A DNA stretch of 44,112 nucleotides, from assembly GCA_902786365.1 (NCBI GenBank), contig CADACD010000018.1, positions 1-44,112 on the forward strand, in the 5' to 3' direction. Every line of letters begins with the position of its first letter. Positions within the stretch are counted from its first letter, which is position 1. Below are positions 1 through 7,071 of the stretch, in pieces. The position numbers and the translations under genes were made by a program. This stretch comes from an uncultured Lachnospiraceae bacterium. GTDB lineage: Bacteria; Bacillota; Clostridia; Lachnospirales; Lachnospiraceae. The notes below the pieces were generated by a model that saw only the letters and a program-made list of their open reading frames with translations, was not told the DNA's origin and searched no databases.

Positions 1-1
1 C

Positions 2-202
2 AGAATAAAACTGCTGGTGTGGGAGGATAATGGATTCTGGATTCATTTCAAGAGAATTGAACGTGGTCGAGTTATCTGGCCGGAAATCAATGCCACTGAT
101 GAGACAATGAAACTTACGATGGATGAGCTGAAAAATATACTTCTGGCTCCTGGTATAACACAGCAGAAAATAAAACGCAGTGAAGTATGGAAAAAACATT
201 AA
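2..202 (+). CDS. tnpB: IS66 family accessory protein TnpB (Orf2), 5' end outside window
   Basis: The frame is open from the left edge and ends in a stop, giving the last 66 residues of an IS66 Orf2/TnpB protein. The run LLVWEDNGFWIHFKRIERG followed by W-P matches the core of the family, whose members typically read GFWLYYKRLERGRF-x-WP. TnpB is an accessory protein of IS66 transposition with no proven catalytic activity. Just downstream at 244-258 a short ATG-AAA-ATT-CAG-TGA looks like the first codons of tnpC, cut off at once. The element is therefore probably a remnant and not an active IS, although its left part lies outside the window. Confidence 0.8.
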   Translation, partial: RIKLLVWEDNGFWIHFKRIERGRVIWPEINATDETMKLTMDELKNILLAPGITQQKIKRSEVWKKH

Positions 203-243
203 ATCCTGTGGATTTAACAGTGTTTTTATGGTATAATAAAACC

Positions 244-258
244 ATGAAAATTCAGTGA
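244..258 (+). pseudogene. Start of IS66 tnpC, interrupted after four codons
   Basis: The spacer after tnpB has the layout usual between IS66 tnpB and tnpC, then an ATG that reads only M-K-I-Q before a stop. No further IS66 transposase sequence follows; the next bases lead into an unrelated gene. I infer that the DDE transposase was deleted here. The call rests on position and a very short match, so it is tentative. Confidence 0.3.
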
Positions 259-360
259 TTGAATGAGGACTTTAAAGGTGAATACAGTAGGACAATGTTC
301 TGAAAGATTTGATGGTAAAGATTTTGGGCTATAGCAGTGATTATTGGAGAAGGTCAACCG

Positions 361-801
361 ATGAAGAAAATAGTGAAAATAGTTATTAAAGGTGAATCAG
401 GGTATTGTTCAGCAGATGATGCATTTCATGACAAAGTAACCCTTGAAGAAAATCGTATATCATATGAATATTTACCTATGTTTCCCTCAGAACATAATAA
501 GGAAAAGAAATGGTCTTTCAAAACGAGTAATCCGTTTTTCAAAACAGTATATGACCATGTATGTGAAATGATACCTGATGCTCTGAATATAGATCTGGAT
601 ATATGCTATACGGATATCGGAGCTATAGATTTTATTATCACATATGACGATAAGTCTAAGGATAAGAAACAGTTTTTTGTACTTGGCGATGACTTCGGTA
701 TGCTTTTTAAAACTATCAAGCAGCTTGTTCCGGTAGTGGAGGATATACCGGTCGCTTTGAGGTCGGAAGAAGATTGGGAGAGTTTGTATAAAGCTGATTG
801 A
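361..801 (+). CDS. Hypothetical protein, 146 aa
   Basis: I do not recognise a family. The start at 361 is chosen because GGAGAAGG lies about 9 bases upstream, whereas the longer frame from 337 would begin inside that ribosome-binding site. The protein is acidic and soluble, with no signal peptide or membrane segment. It has a lysine-rich amphipathic start (MKKIVKIVIKGESG), alternating beta-like stretches, and a C-terminal part rich in Val, Leu and Asp. It stands alone between an IS66 remnant and an HTH regulator gene on the same strand, with about 135 bases to the next gene. Confidence 0.6.
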   Translation: MKKIVKIVIKGESGYCSADDAFHDKVTLEENRISYEYLPMFPSEHNKEKKWSFKTSNPFFKTVYDHVCEMIPDALNIDLDICYTDIGAIDFIITYDDKSKDKKQFFVLGDDFGMLFKTIKQLVPVVEDIPVALRSEEDWESLYKAD

Positions 802-937
802 CGATAAGATTTTGAGTTGCGGAGATAATCAAAATCATTCGCTTTTTGTGGGAAATACATTGAAAACGCTGGATTCGCTGTTTATGGTAAAGACATAAAA
901 CGGAAAATCTGGTAATGTTTCCTTGGAGGTGACAAGG

Positions 938-1441
938 ATGGATTTGGAAAAAATCGGGAAATTCATATCTGAACAAAGGAAAGAATTAGGACTAACTCAA
1001 GAACAGCTCGGAGAAAAACTTGGAGTAACAAACAAGACTGTATCACGTTGGGAGACGGGGACATATATGCCTCCTGCAGATGTACTTTTATCTATGAGTG
1101 AGTTGTTTGGAGTTACTATCAATGAGATTCTAAGTGGAAGGAATCTTTCAGATGACGAGTATAAACAGGCTGCAGAAGAAAATTTGACGCAGACGATTAA
1201 ATCAAGTGCCTTTGACCTTAAGGACAGGATTGAGTTCTTCAAAAAGAAGTGGAAAAAAGATAATAGATTTGGACTCACTCTTGGAATGATAGTTATACTT
1301 GTCATAATTGTTCTTGGATTCTTTTATGGCGCTGAATTTACTCTGATTGGTGCAATCGCTGGATTTGCTTTTGCAATTTATGAGCATAACAGAATGATGA
1401 TATATATTGAAAATCATGCATATGATGGCACAGGGAAATAA
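938..1441 (+). CDS. XRE-family HTH regulator with C-terminal membrane segments
   Basis: A DNA-binding repressor-type protein of 167 aa. Residues about 4-60 form a Cro/CI-type helix-turn-helix: an EQRKELGLTQEQLGEKLGV helix pair followed by the recognition helix NKTVSRWETGTYMP. The C-terminal third holds two hydrophobic stretches (LTLGMIVILVIIVLGFF and FTLIGAIAGFAFAIY), so the regulator is probably tethered to the membrane. The ATG at 938 is preceded by GGAGGTGA at 925-932; a longer frame from TTG 923 would overlap that site and is rejected. This layout of HTH plus a short membrane tail is common in clostridial regulators of nearby transporter or stress genes. No target gene is evident here. 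Confidence 0.85.
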   Translation: MDLEKIGKFISEQRKELGLTQEQLGEKLGVTNKTVSRWETGTYMPPADVLLSMSELFGVTINEILSGRNLSDDEYKQAAEENLTQTIKSSAFDLKDRIEFFKKKWKKDNRFGLTLGMIVILVIIVLGFFYGAEFTLIGAIAGFAFAIYEHNRMMIYIENHAYDGTGK

Positions 1442-1461
1442 TGTGATGCACATAGAATAAA

Positions 1462-1516
1462 AAAAGACACAGGCATACGATATCGTTTGATATTAGGATT
1501 ACAGTATGCCTGATTC
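1462..1516 (-). terminator. Minus-strand intrinsic terminator
   Basis: Inverted repeat CAGGCATAC (1470-1478) and GTATGCCTG (1504-1512). On the minus strand the right-hand arm is followed by GTGTC and a run of T, as expected for an intrinsic terminator. It lies just downstream of the 39-codon minus-strand ORF at 1552-1671 and would end its transcript. Confidence 0.5.
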
Positions 1517-1551
1517 TGTCAATGATAGCAAATTGATGTGAAATTGCATAT

Positions 1552-1671
1552 TTATATCTCAACACGTTTCTTACCATGATAAGTATCGAGTTCTTTCTTG
1601 GCTTTCATAAGTTCGTATTCTTTTTTCTCGATATCCTTAAGTTTCTGTTCTAATTCTTCTTGGGTGATCAT
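1552..1671 (-). CDS. Small charged ORF, 39 aa (doubtful)
   Basis: A minus-strand frame starting MITQEELEQKLKDIEKKEYE and ending in RVEI. It is highly charged and should form one helix or coiled coil. There is no strong ribosome-binding site, but a minus-strand terminator follows it. It may be the tail of a larger lost gene of a mobile element or a small independent protein. No family is recognised. Confidence 0.3.
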   Translation of the reverse strand: MITQEELEQKLKDIEKKEYELMKAKKELDTYHGKKRVEI

Positions 1672-1682
1672 CTATCAGTGGC

Positions 1683-1854
1683 TATAAAATGTCAAGAACT
1701 AATGGGTTCTTTCCAATGTTAGTTGAAAATAGATGTTTTTCATTCATATGTGTGTTATACTTAAAGAAACGTATTTTTATTATGGAGAAAGCACATATGG
1801 ATGTTGTACATTTTTATATAATATTTTTTGTACATTAGTGCTTGACATTTTATA
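1683..1854. mobile_element. MITE-like element with 22-bp terminal inverted repeats
   Basis: The left end (1683-1704) begins TATAAAATGTCAAG then AACTAATG. The right end (1833-1854) is its reverse complement with one mismatch in 22 positions. The 172-bp unit has no coding frame of note and is A+T rich, as expected of a miniature inverted-repeat element mobilised in trans. The terminal bases are TA-rich, so a TA target duplication is possible but not provable here. The right terminus contains CTTGACATTTTATA and could supply a -35 box to sequence beyond it. It lies among other mobile-element debris. Confidence 0.55.
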
Positions 1855-1944
1855 AGAGTTTTTATTCGAGAGTATCATATCCGAAATGGATGTAAACACT
1901 TTGGTACCCTGGTCAGAAGAGATACCAGATAAATGCAGGAAAAG

Positions 1945-2014
1945 AAAAATCCAGGCATAAGTTATTATAACCTATGTCTGGATTTTTTGTAGGCGCGTTT
2001 CAATTGACGCTTAC
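1945..2014. repeat. 70-bp hairpin repeat, copy 1
   Basis: This block recurs almost unchanged at 40175-40243, with one substitution and one T fewer. It has two parts. The first is a hairpin in which AAAATCCAGGCATA pairs with TATGTCTGGATTTT, followed by T, which should terminate transcription in both directions. The second is a 26-bp imperfect palindrome bounded by GTAGGCG and CGCTTAC. Copy 1 lies just past the 3' end of a decayed Rpn-family gene. The outer bases, read inward from the right, are GTAAGCG, the sequence usual at IS66-family termini; that link is an inference. Confidence 0.75.
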
Positions 2015-2034
2015 TAATATAGTAGTTAGGAACT

Positions 2035-2625
2035 CTAATAATCTCCCAAATATTGATGTGCTTCATCTGGTGTCAGATGGAATTTTTGGATTAAATTACT
2101 AATAATATGTTCATTAGAGGCACCATATTCTTTGGAAGTTTCGATATACTGTTGGATTCTGCCTTGTTCGATGCCTTGTTCGATGCCTTGTTCAATACCT
2201 TTTTTTAGAATTAGATCAGCTTCGGTAGTTATTATTTCCACCCATAATATTCACCAGTCTTTCTTTTTTTTCACCATTAGCGAAGTGCCCAATGATTAAA
2301 TTTGTAAAAGCCTTAATATTATTAAAATCAAATGCATCAATATAGCCATGTAACATAGCATCTTGAAGTCCGTTTAATAAGTAATTAAGTTCATCTTCCA
2401 CAAATTCCATAGATACATTATTTGATTTAATTTCCTTTTCATATCTAAGTATATAATATGGAATGTAAGGATACAACCTTTTTTTTGAAAATTTCTTCTT
2501 TAGTATACTCTTTCAGAATAACATTATATTGAGACTTGCTGAAAGGTATGCTATAATGTACAAATGTGTTTTTATGGTTATGTATCAGCAAAGGTATGTA
2601 ACATATCAGTATAGAACAACGTGGA
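2035..2625 (-). pseudogene. Rpn/PD-(D/E)XK family nuclease-transposase, truncated and frameshifted
   Basis: Three minus-strand frame segments join into one Rpn-family protein (PDDEXK_2; recombination-promoting nuclease/putative transposase). Upstream, about 2485-2625 reads HYSIPFSKSQYNVILKEYTK then EEIFKKK. After a slip in an A-tract near 2480 the frame continues RLYPYIPYYILRYEKEI to IIGHFANGEKKERLVNIMGG. A second slip near 2235 leads to EIITTEADLILKKGIEQG and a C-terminus with GIEQ repeats. The N-terminal catalytic half is missing. At least two frameshifts plus the truncation mean it is not functional. The 70-bp hairpin repeat lies 20 bases beyond its stop. Confidence 0.75.
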
Positions 2626-2708
2626 AAATGTGATTACTGTTTGACAAAAGTGTCTGTATAGTAACGGTAGGATTAATGATGATTTTTACAGGGAGGCAAC
2701 TAGAATCA

Positions 2709-3662
2709 ATGGATAAAGAATTGAGAGTAATTTGTGGTGATGTCATTGAAGAAATGAAAAAACTTCCTGATAGAAGTATTCGGTTAATAACGACAGATCC
2801 GCCATATAATTTGAATAAAAACTATGGTAATAATCAAGACAAATTAGAATTTGATGAATATCTCGCTTTTTCTCGTCAATGGTTGAGAGAAGCAAAAAGA
2901 GTTCTGACAGATGATGGAACTATATATGTTTTTATGGGAATGCGATATATTTCCTATATCTATACTATTTTAGAACAAGAATTAGACATGATATTTAATT
3001 CATGGATAACATGGTATTATACACAGGGGATAGGGAAAACAAAAGGCTTTTCGCCTAGGCATGAGGATATTTTGATGTTCACAAAAAGTCCTAAAAAGTT
3101 CGTTTTTCATTTAGATAACATAAGAGTGCCACAAAAGTTTTATCGTTCTGTGAATAATATGCGTGGTGCAAATCCTGGAAATGTATGGGAATTTTCGCAC
3201 ATGCACTTCTGCAATAAAAACCGTAGGCAGCACCCAACACAAAAGCCGGAAGGGCTGTTTGAACGTATGATTTTAGCCTCATCTGAACCTGGTGATACAG
3301 TTCTTGATCCATTTGTCGGAAGTGGCACTGCTTTAAGAGTCTGCCAGCAAACAGGAAGGAATGGTATAGGTATTGAGATTAACCCGGAGTATATTGAAAT
3401 GACAAAGGAACGGCTCGCGGAAAAATTTACGGGATTTGATAGTATAGATGAGCGAATGAAACGAGTTCCAAATGATTTGAATGATGCACAAATCCGCGAG
3501 GAATATATTAGGAATCATGTGGAATGGTTTTTGAAAAATCATCCTGATGCAATCGATGAATTTATGCAGGAGGTCAGGGAAAAATACGAAGTGAAAATGA
3601 CAGAATCCGAGCAAATGAATTTGCTTGAAATGTTTGGTTCAGAGCTGACAACAAAATTTTAA
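2709..3662 (+). CDS. DNA methyltransferase, beta class (N4-cytosine/N6-adenine), solitary
   Basis: A 317-aa site-specific S-adenosylmethionine-dependent DNA methylase. Catalytic motif IV is TTDPPYNL (DPPY at residues 30-33) and precedes the cofactor motif DPFVGSGT (residues 200-207), the order of the beta class. HPTQKPEGLFERMI and the GIGIEINPEY strand are typical of small type II or orphan methylases. The start at 2709 follows GGGAGG at 2691-2696; ATG 2676 would add 11 residues and cannot be excluded. The C-terminal 90 residues are helical and acidic and may help choose the target. No restriction endonuclease lies next to it, so it may be an orphan regulatory or anti-restriction methylase. 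The recognition site cannot be read from sequence. Confidence 0.88.
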   Translation: MDKELRVICGDVIEEMKKLPDRSIRLITTDPPYNLNKNYGNNQDKLEFDEYLAFSRQWLREAKRVLTDDGTIYVFMGMRYISYIYTILEQELDMIFNSWITWYYTQGIGKTKGFSPRHEDILMFTKSPKKFVFHLDNIRVPQKFYRSVNNMRGANPGNVWEFSHMHFCNKNRRQHPTQKPEGLFERMILASSEPGDTVLDPFVGSGTALRVCQQTGRNGIGIEINPEYIEMTKERLAEKFTGFDSIDERMKRVPNDLNDAQIREEYIRNHVEWFLKNHPDAIDEFMQEVREKYEVKMTESEQMNLLEMFGSELTTKF

Positions 3663-3734
3663 ATCGTACTTCTTTTGTAAGCAATGATAAATGTTGGTAA
3701 TTAATTTATGATACCAGGGTTACTAGGACAAACG

Positions 3735-3752
3735 TTTCATGCCTGCATGAAA
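3735..3752. repeat. Perfect 8-bp inverted repeat
   Basis: TTTCATGC and GCATGAAA are separated by two bases, about 75 bases after the methyltransferase stop. There is no T-run beside it, so it is not a standard intrinsic terminator. It could be a protein-binding site or a weak transcript-end hairpin. Confidence 0.4.
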
Positions 3753-3786
3753 GAGTGGTAATAGAGATATAAAAGAAAAAAAGTGC

Positions 3787-3815
3787 TTGAAATTATTAGG
3801 AGTATATGATATAAA
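3787..3815 (+). promoter_or_regulatory. Sigma-A promoter for tRNA-Tyr
   Basis: TTGAAA (3787-3792), a 17-base spacer and TATAAA (3810-3815). The tRNA begins 15 bases after the -10 box, the expected distance for a short 5' leader. Confidence 0.6.
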
Positions 3816-3830
3816 TATATAGTATTAATT

Positions 3831-3912
3831 GGATGGATTCCCGAGTGGCCAAAGGGGACAGACTGTAAATCTGCTGCAATTTGCTTCGGTGGTTCGAATC
3901 CACCTCCATCCA
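3831..3912 (+). tRNA. tRNA-Tyr (GTA)
   Basis: An 82-base cloverleaf. The acceptor stem GGATGGA pairs with TCCATCC, the discriminator is A, the anticodon loop is CTGTAAA with anticodon GTA, and a long variable arm fits tyrosine. The T-loop reads GGTTCGAATCC. CCA is not encoded and must be added after transcription. Confidence 0.95.
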
Positions 3913-4066
3913 TTTGTATCAAATGGACAAGAGTTGTAAAATTGGCTCTGAACTTGTGGCTTATATACGAATCATTTTATGCATATACTAGTTGCATAGC
4001 ATATTAATAGTTTGTATAACATATCGATATATAACAATAGCCGTGATACATTTTATTATAAAAGAT

Positions 4067-4152
4067 GCCGGCGTGGCGGAACTGGCAGACGCACAGGACT
4101 TAAAATCCTGCGGGACTAACCTCCCGTACCGGTTCGATTCCGGTCGCCGGCA
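4067..4152 (+). tRNA. tRNA-Leu (TAA)
   Basis: An 86-base cloverleaf with acceptor stem GCCGGCG/CGCCGGC, discriminator A, anticodon TAA within AGGACTTAAAATCCT, and a long class II variable arm. The T-loop is GGTTCGATTCC. CCA is not encoded. An intrinsic terminator follows directly. Confidence 0.95.
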
Positions 4153-4158
4153 CTATAG

Positions 4159-4190
4159 ACTCAACCTTATATGAGGTTGAGTTTTTTTAT
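4159..4190 (+). terminator. Intrinsic terminator after tRNA-Leu
   Basis: ACTCAACCT pairs with AGGTTGAGT around a six-base loop and is followed by seven T. It ends the transcript of the tRNA-Leu gene. Confidence 0.85.
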
Positions 4191-4399
4191 TTATCTGTGA
4201 AAAGCATATAAGCTGCACTATCTTGAATAGAATAGAAACAGTTCTATGATGTATTTGTACATAAATTTTTAATAATAAGTTTATTGTTTGTAAATTGAAA
4301 AAAGTAAGTATATGTTATATTATATAAAAAACGCACATGTGCGGAAAGTGCAGATATAAGAAAACAGTAGATTTAACATCTGGCAGAAGGGTAAAATCA

Positions 4400-5530
4400 A
4401 TGAACGCATTTAAATTAATTATAGACAAATCAAAAGTCAAATTTTTATATGACAATACAAAGTTTGAAAAGGGACTGGAGGAATTCCAAAATGGTGGTTT
4501 CAGTGCAGTTCCTGTCATCAGAAAAGACGGAACATATCTGGGAACTGTCTGTGATAAAGATTTTTTGAAAACTTATTCAAAGATGAACGAAGCTGATAGA
4601 AAAAGGAAGAGGACAGAATTTAGAAATCTGACAGTTGGTGATATTATTAGACCGGATTGGAATCCTGCTATTAATGTTTCGAAAGATATTAATGATGTAC
4701 TGCTTTTGTCAATGCAGCAGAATTTTGTACCGGTTGTTGATGATATGAATGTATTTATCGGAATTATTACACGAAGGGATATCATAAAACTGCTTAGCGA
4801 GAAGAATGGAGTGCTGGCATCTGATTCGGTATGGAACAATACAACTGAGGATAAAGATGCGGCAAGGAAGATGGAGATAGCCATTAACCAGCTTCAGAAA
4901 AATGTTGAGCCATATGAGATTTTTTCGAAGATGTACGAAGCAGCAATGAAGGAAATTTGTATTCGAATAGAAACAATTAATGAAATGCTCAAAATTAAAT
5001 ATAATAGAGAACCTCTTAACCAAATTGTACACAGAATTAAAAGTGCACAAAGTGTGCTGGGGAAAATGTCAAAGAAAAAATTGTCAGCCACAGTTGATAA
5101 CATCCAGGAAAATCTATATGATATTGCCGGTGTAAGGGTGATTTGTTCGTATCTTAGTGATGTATATGAATTTGCCAGATATTTACAGGAGCAGTCTGAT
5201 TTACGTCTTATTAAAAGAAAGGATTATATTGCTAATCCAAAATCAAATGGCTATAGAAGTCTGCATCTGATAGTCGAGGTGCCTATTAATTATATTGGAG
5301 CGATGAAAATGATACCTGTTGAAGTACAATTCCGCACAGAACCTATGGATTATTGGGCAAGCCTTGAACATGACTTGAAATATAAACCAACACATAATTC
5401 AAAGGGCATTGACATTTCCGCACAGTTACTTGAGTGTAGTAAAGAACTTGCAGATACCGAAAGTAAAATGCAAGATCTTGCTGAATTAATCATGGGTATG
5501 GATACAAATGATACAGATGTGTTCTATTAA
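4400..5530 (+). CDS. CBS-domain pair fused to RelA/SpoT-type small alarmone synthetase
   Basis: A predicted (p)ppGpp synthetase of 376 aa. Residues about 15-55 (FSAVPVIRKDGTYLGTVCDK) and 80-135 (NFVPVVDDMNVFIGIITRRD) form two CBS motifs, usually an adenine-nucleotide sensor. Residues about 170-340 match the RelQ/YjbM type of small alarmone synthetase: DIAGVRVI (241-248), KDYI (274-277), KSNGYRSLHLIVEVP and VEVQFRT (307-313), then MDYWASLEHDLKYK. No HD hydrolase domain is present, so it should only make alarmone. Typical family members have 210-270 aa and no CBS part; the fusion is unusual. ATG 4400 has AGAAGGG upstream; the longer frame from 4337 lacks a good site. It stands alone between tRNA genes. 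Confidence 0.9.
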   Translation: MNAFKLIIDKSKVKFLYDNTKFEKGLEEFQNGGFSAVPVIRKDGTYLGTVCDKDFLKTYSKMNEADRKRKRTEFRNLTVGDIIRPDWNPAINVSKDINDVLLLSMQQNFVPVVDDMNVFIGIITRRDIIKLLSEKNGVLASDSVWNNTTEDKDAARKMEIAINQLQKNVEPYEIFSKMYEAAMKEICIRIETINEMLKIKYNREPLNQIVHRIKSAQSVLGKMSKKKLSATVDNIQENLYDIAGVRVICSYLSDVYEFARYLQEQSDLRLIKRKDYIANPKSNGYRSLHLIVEVPINYIGAMKMIPVEVQFRTEPMDYWASLEHDLKYKPTHNSKGIDISAQLLECSKELADTESKMQDLAELIMGMDTNDTDVFY

Positions 5531-5549
5531 TGGGCAGTAAATAAAAGGT

Positions 5550-5593
5550 CGTAAGTAAAAATAAAAAACACTGCCGTAAGTAAAAATAAAAAA
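5550..5593 (+). repeat. Tandem direct repeat, 25-bp period
   Basis: CGTAAGTAAAAATAAAAAA occurs at 5550-5568 and again at 5575-5593, just upstream of the promoter of the tRNA-Phe/Gly cluster. The A-rich repeats may act as an UP-like element that boosts a stable-RNA promoter, or may only be a recent duplication. Confidence 0.55.
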
Positions 5594-5597
5594 ATAC

Positions 5598-5626
5598 TTG
5601 ACAATATTTAAAATTTGCTGTAATAT
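5598..5626 (+). promoter_or_regulatory. Near-consensus sigma-A promoter for the tRNA cluster
   Basis: TTGACA (5598-5603), a 17-base spacer and TAATAT (5621-5626). It lies about 50 bases before tRNA-Phe and probably drives the Phe-Gly-Gly cluster. Upstream sequence is A-rich. Confidence 0.75.
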
Positions 5627-5675
5627 ATATCTTGCACATGAGCGAGAGACAATTTTCTATAACTTATAGTTAATT

Positions 5676-5748
<73 letters not shown>

Positions 5749-5796
5749 CTATGCAGGAGGCACAGTAGTGCCGAATGCTTTACATACAATAATTGT

Positions 5797-5867
5797 GCGG
5801 GTGTAGTTCAATGGTAGAACACTAGCCTTCCAAGCTAGATACGTGGGTTCGATTCCCATCACCCGCT
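5797..5867 (+). tRNA. tRNA-Gly (TCC)
   Basis: A 71-base cloverleaf. Acceptor stem GCGGGTG/CACCCGC, anticodon stem CTAGC/GCTAG with loop CTTCCAA, giving anticodon TCC. Discriminator T, T-loop GGTTCGATTCC. CCA is not encoded. Confidence 0.95.
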
Positions 5868-5937
5868 TCATACTCGAGTAGATATTTATGGAAGAGTATG
5901 TTGCTAAATTAGCAGAAATTTAAAAAAGTATTTTTAT

Positions 5938-6010
5938 GCGCGAGTGGCTCAGTTGGTGGAGCACGACCTTGCCAAGGTCGGGGTCGCGGGTTCGAGTCCC
6001 GTCTCGCGCT
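5938..6010 (+). tRNA. tRNA-Gly (GCC)
   Basis: A 73-base cloverleaf. Acceptor stem GCGCGAG/CTCGCGC, anticodon GCC within CGACCTTGCCAAGGTCG, T-loop GGTTCGAGTCC, discriminator T. A short T-run follows directly and may end the cluster transcript. Confidence 0.95.
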
Positions 6011-6111
6011 TTTTTGATGCTTTAAATTAGTAACTGTTCAGAACCAACCTCCAAAATGCTTCGCATTTCGTCGGTGTGGCGATCTTATTTGGTGAGTCAG
6101 GAGGATAGTAT

Positions 6112-6462
6112 ATGGCTTCTACAATTATTTATTTGATAATTGCATTATTGGTTTCACTTATTTTTATCATACTTGGAATAAGGCAGTATAAGGCTGAAAA
6201 GCCAGTGGCAATAAACACGGGAGAGAAACCACCTCGTGAAGATGAGTTGACGAGTGTTACTGAATGGAACCATAGACATGGCAGAAATCTTATTATTTTT
6301 GGGTGTCTACTATTTATTACATTATCAATTGTTGTATATTTTATTGGAAAGATTGAGAACGTTGTGTTTCAGGCGGCTATTTTTTTGGTGTTAATATTTG
6401 CAGAGATAGCATGGGTTGAGTTTGAACATATTACGATGAAAAAGAAAATGATAAAAAAATAG
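6112..6462 (+). CDS. Small membrane protein, 116 aa, function unknown
   Basis: Three predicted membrane segments: residues about 4-22 (IYLIIALLVSLIFIILGI), about 62-80 (LIIFGCLLFITLSIVVYFI) and about 85-103 (VVFQAAIFLVLIFAEIAWV). A charged loop of about 35 residues links the first two and contains DELTSVTEWNHRHGRNL. The ATG follows AGGAGG with good spacing. The C-terminus is Lys-rich, which favours a cytoplasmic end. I do not recognise a family. It stands alone after the tRNA cluster. Confidence 0.65.
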   Translation: MASTIIYLIIALLVSLIFIILGIRQYKAEKPVAINTGEKPPREDELTSVTEWNHRHGRNLIIFGCLLFITLSIVVYFIGKIENVVFQAAIFLVLIFAEIAWVEFEHITMKKKMIKK

Positions 6463-6566
6463 TAAAAGCTATGAAAAAGGCAAATTCGCATTTATAGAGT
6501 TCTTTAACCCGCAATATAATTGATTAAGTTACAACGTTGATTTTTGGTTTTCTCGACTAGAATTAA

Positions 6567-6668
6567 CTTGTGAGTAATACGACGTTTATATGTAAAAAAT
6601 GTGGATATGAAGAGAATGCAGATTTTAATGCGGCTAGAAATATTGCACTTTCAATAGATATTATTTAG
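6567..6668 (+). pseudogene. IS200/IS605 TnpB (OrfB), C-terminal zinc-ribbon remnant
   Basis: A frame reading FICKKCGYEENADFNAARNI then A-L-S. This is the C-terminal half of the TnpB zinc ribbon and RuvC-III region: the C-x2-C pair, then ADFNAARNI, in which the Asp is the last catalytic residue in intact proteins. Everything upstream is lost, with an in-frame stop at 6564. TnpB is the RNA-guided nuclease of IS200/IS605 transposons; this copy is dead. Confidence 0.75.
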
Positions 6669-6700
6669 TATACATTTTACGGGCAACCTTGTGTCTGAAA

Positions 6701-6740
6701 CGTGAGGTACAGTTTGTTTACATACTAGTCTGCACTCACG
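6701..6740 (+). mobile_element. Right-end hairpin of the IS200/IS605 remnant
   Basis: CGTGAGGTACAG (6701-6712) can pair imperfectly with CTGCACTCACG (6730-6740). It lies 30 bases past the tnpB remnant stop, where elements of this family carry the subterminal hairpin bound by TnpA and where the guide (omega) RNA ends. The element border is probably some 20-40 bases further on. No tnpA is present. Confidence 0.45.
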
Positions 6741-6785
6741 AAAACTCATGTTATTTGGGTTTTAGAACCTTATAAAATTACATAG

Positions 6786-6971
6786 GTGTGTAAAATTTCT
6801 CAATGCACGCTCCGATGCAGAATCATCAATGGGAACTTTGCCATCTGTCAGAAATATGTTCAGTTTGTGGATAAAAACGAAAATATAAGTCAATCAATAC
6901 TGGAGCCACTTATGCCGTGGTCGAAAAATCTGCCAGCTGATTGCTATAGCAAGCGTCGCAATTCTAATTAA
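6786..6971 (+). pseudogene. Possible IS66 TnpC C-terminal fragment
   Basis: The last 30 residues (LEPLMPWSKNLPADCYSKR) resemble the C-terminal end of IS66 DDE transposases, which commonly end near LLPWS-x2-LP-x2-C. The first part of the frame is not recognised. No catalytic core is present. The match is short, so the call is moderate. It has the same orientation as the IS66 tnpB remnant at the left edge but lies 6.6 kb away. Confidence 0.4.
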
Positions 6972-7071
6972 GCACTAGCTATATTGAAAAGAAATTTTAT
7001 GAAGAGGAGGTTGTATATTTTATTCAAAATATTGTAAGAAATATTATAAAAAAGGAAGTGCTGTAAGAGGT

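Noticed and set aside
2641-2666. TTGACA (from 2641) with TATAGT downstream as a promoter for the methyltransferase.
   Set aside because: The spacer is only about 10-12 bases, too short for a sigma-A promoter.
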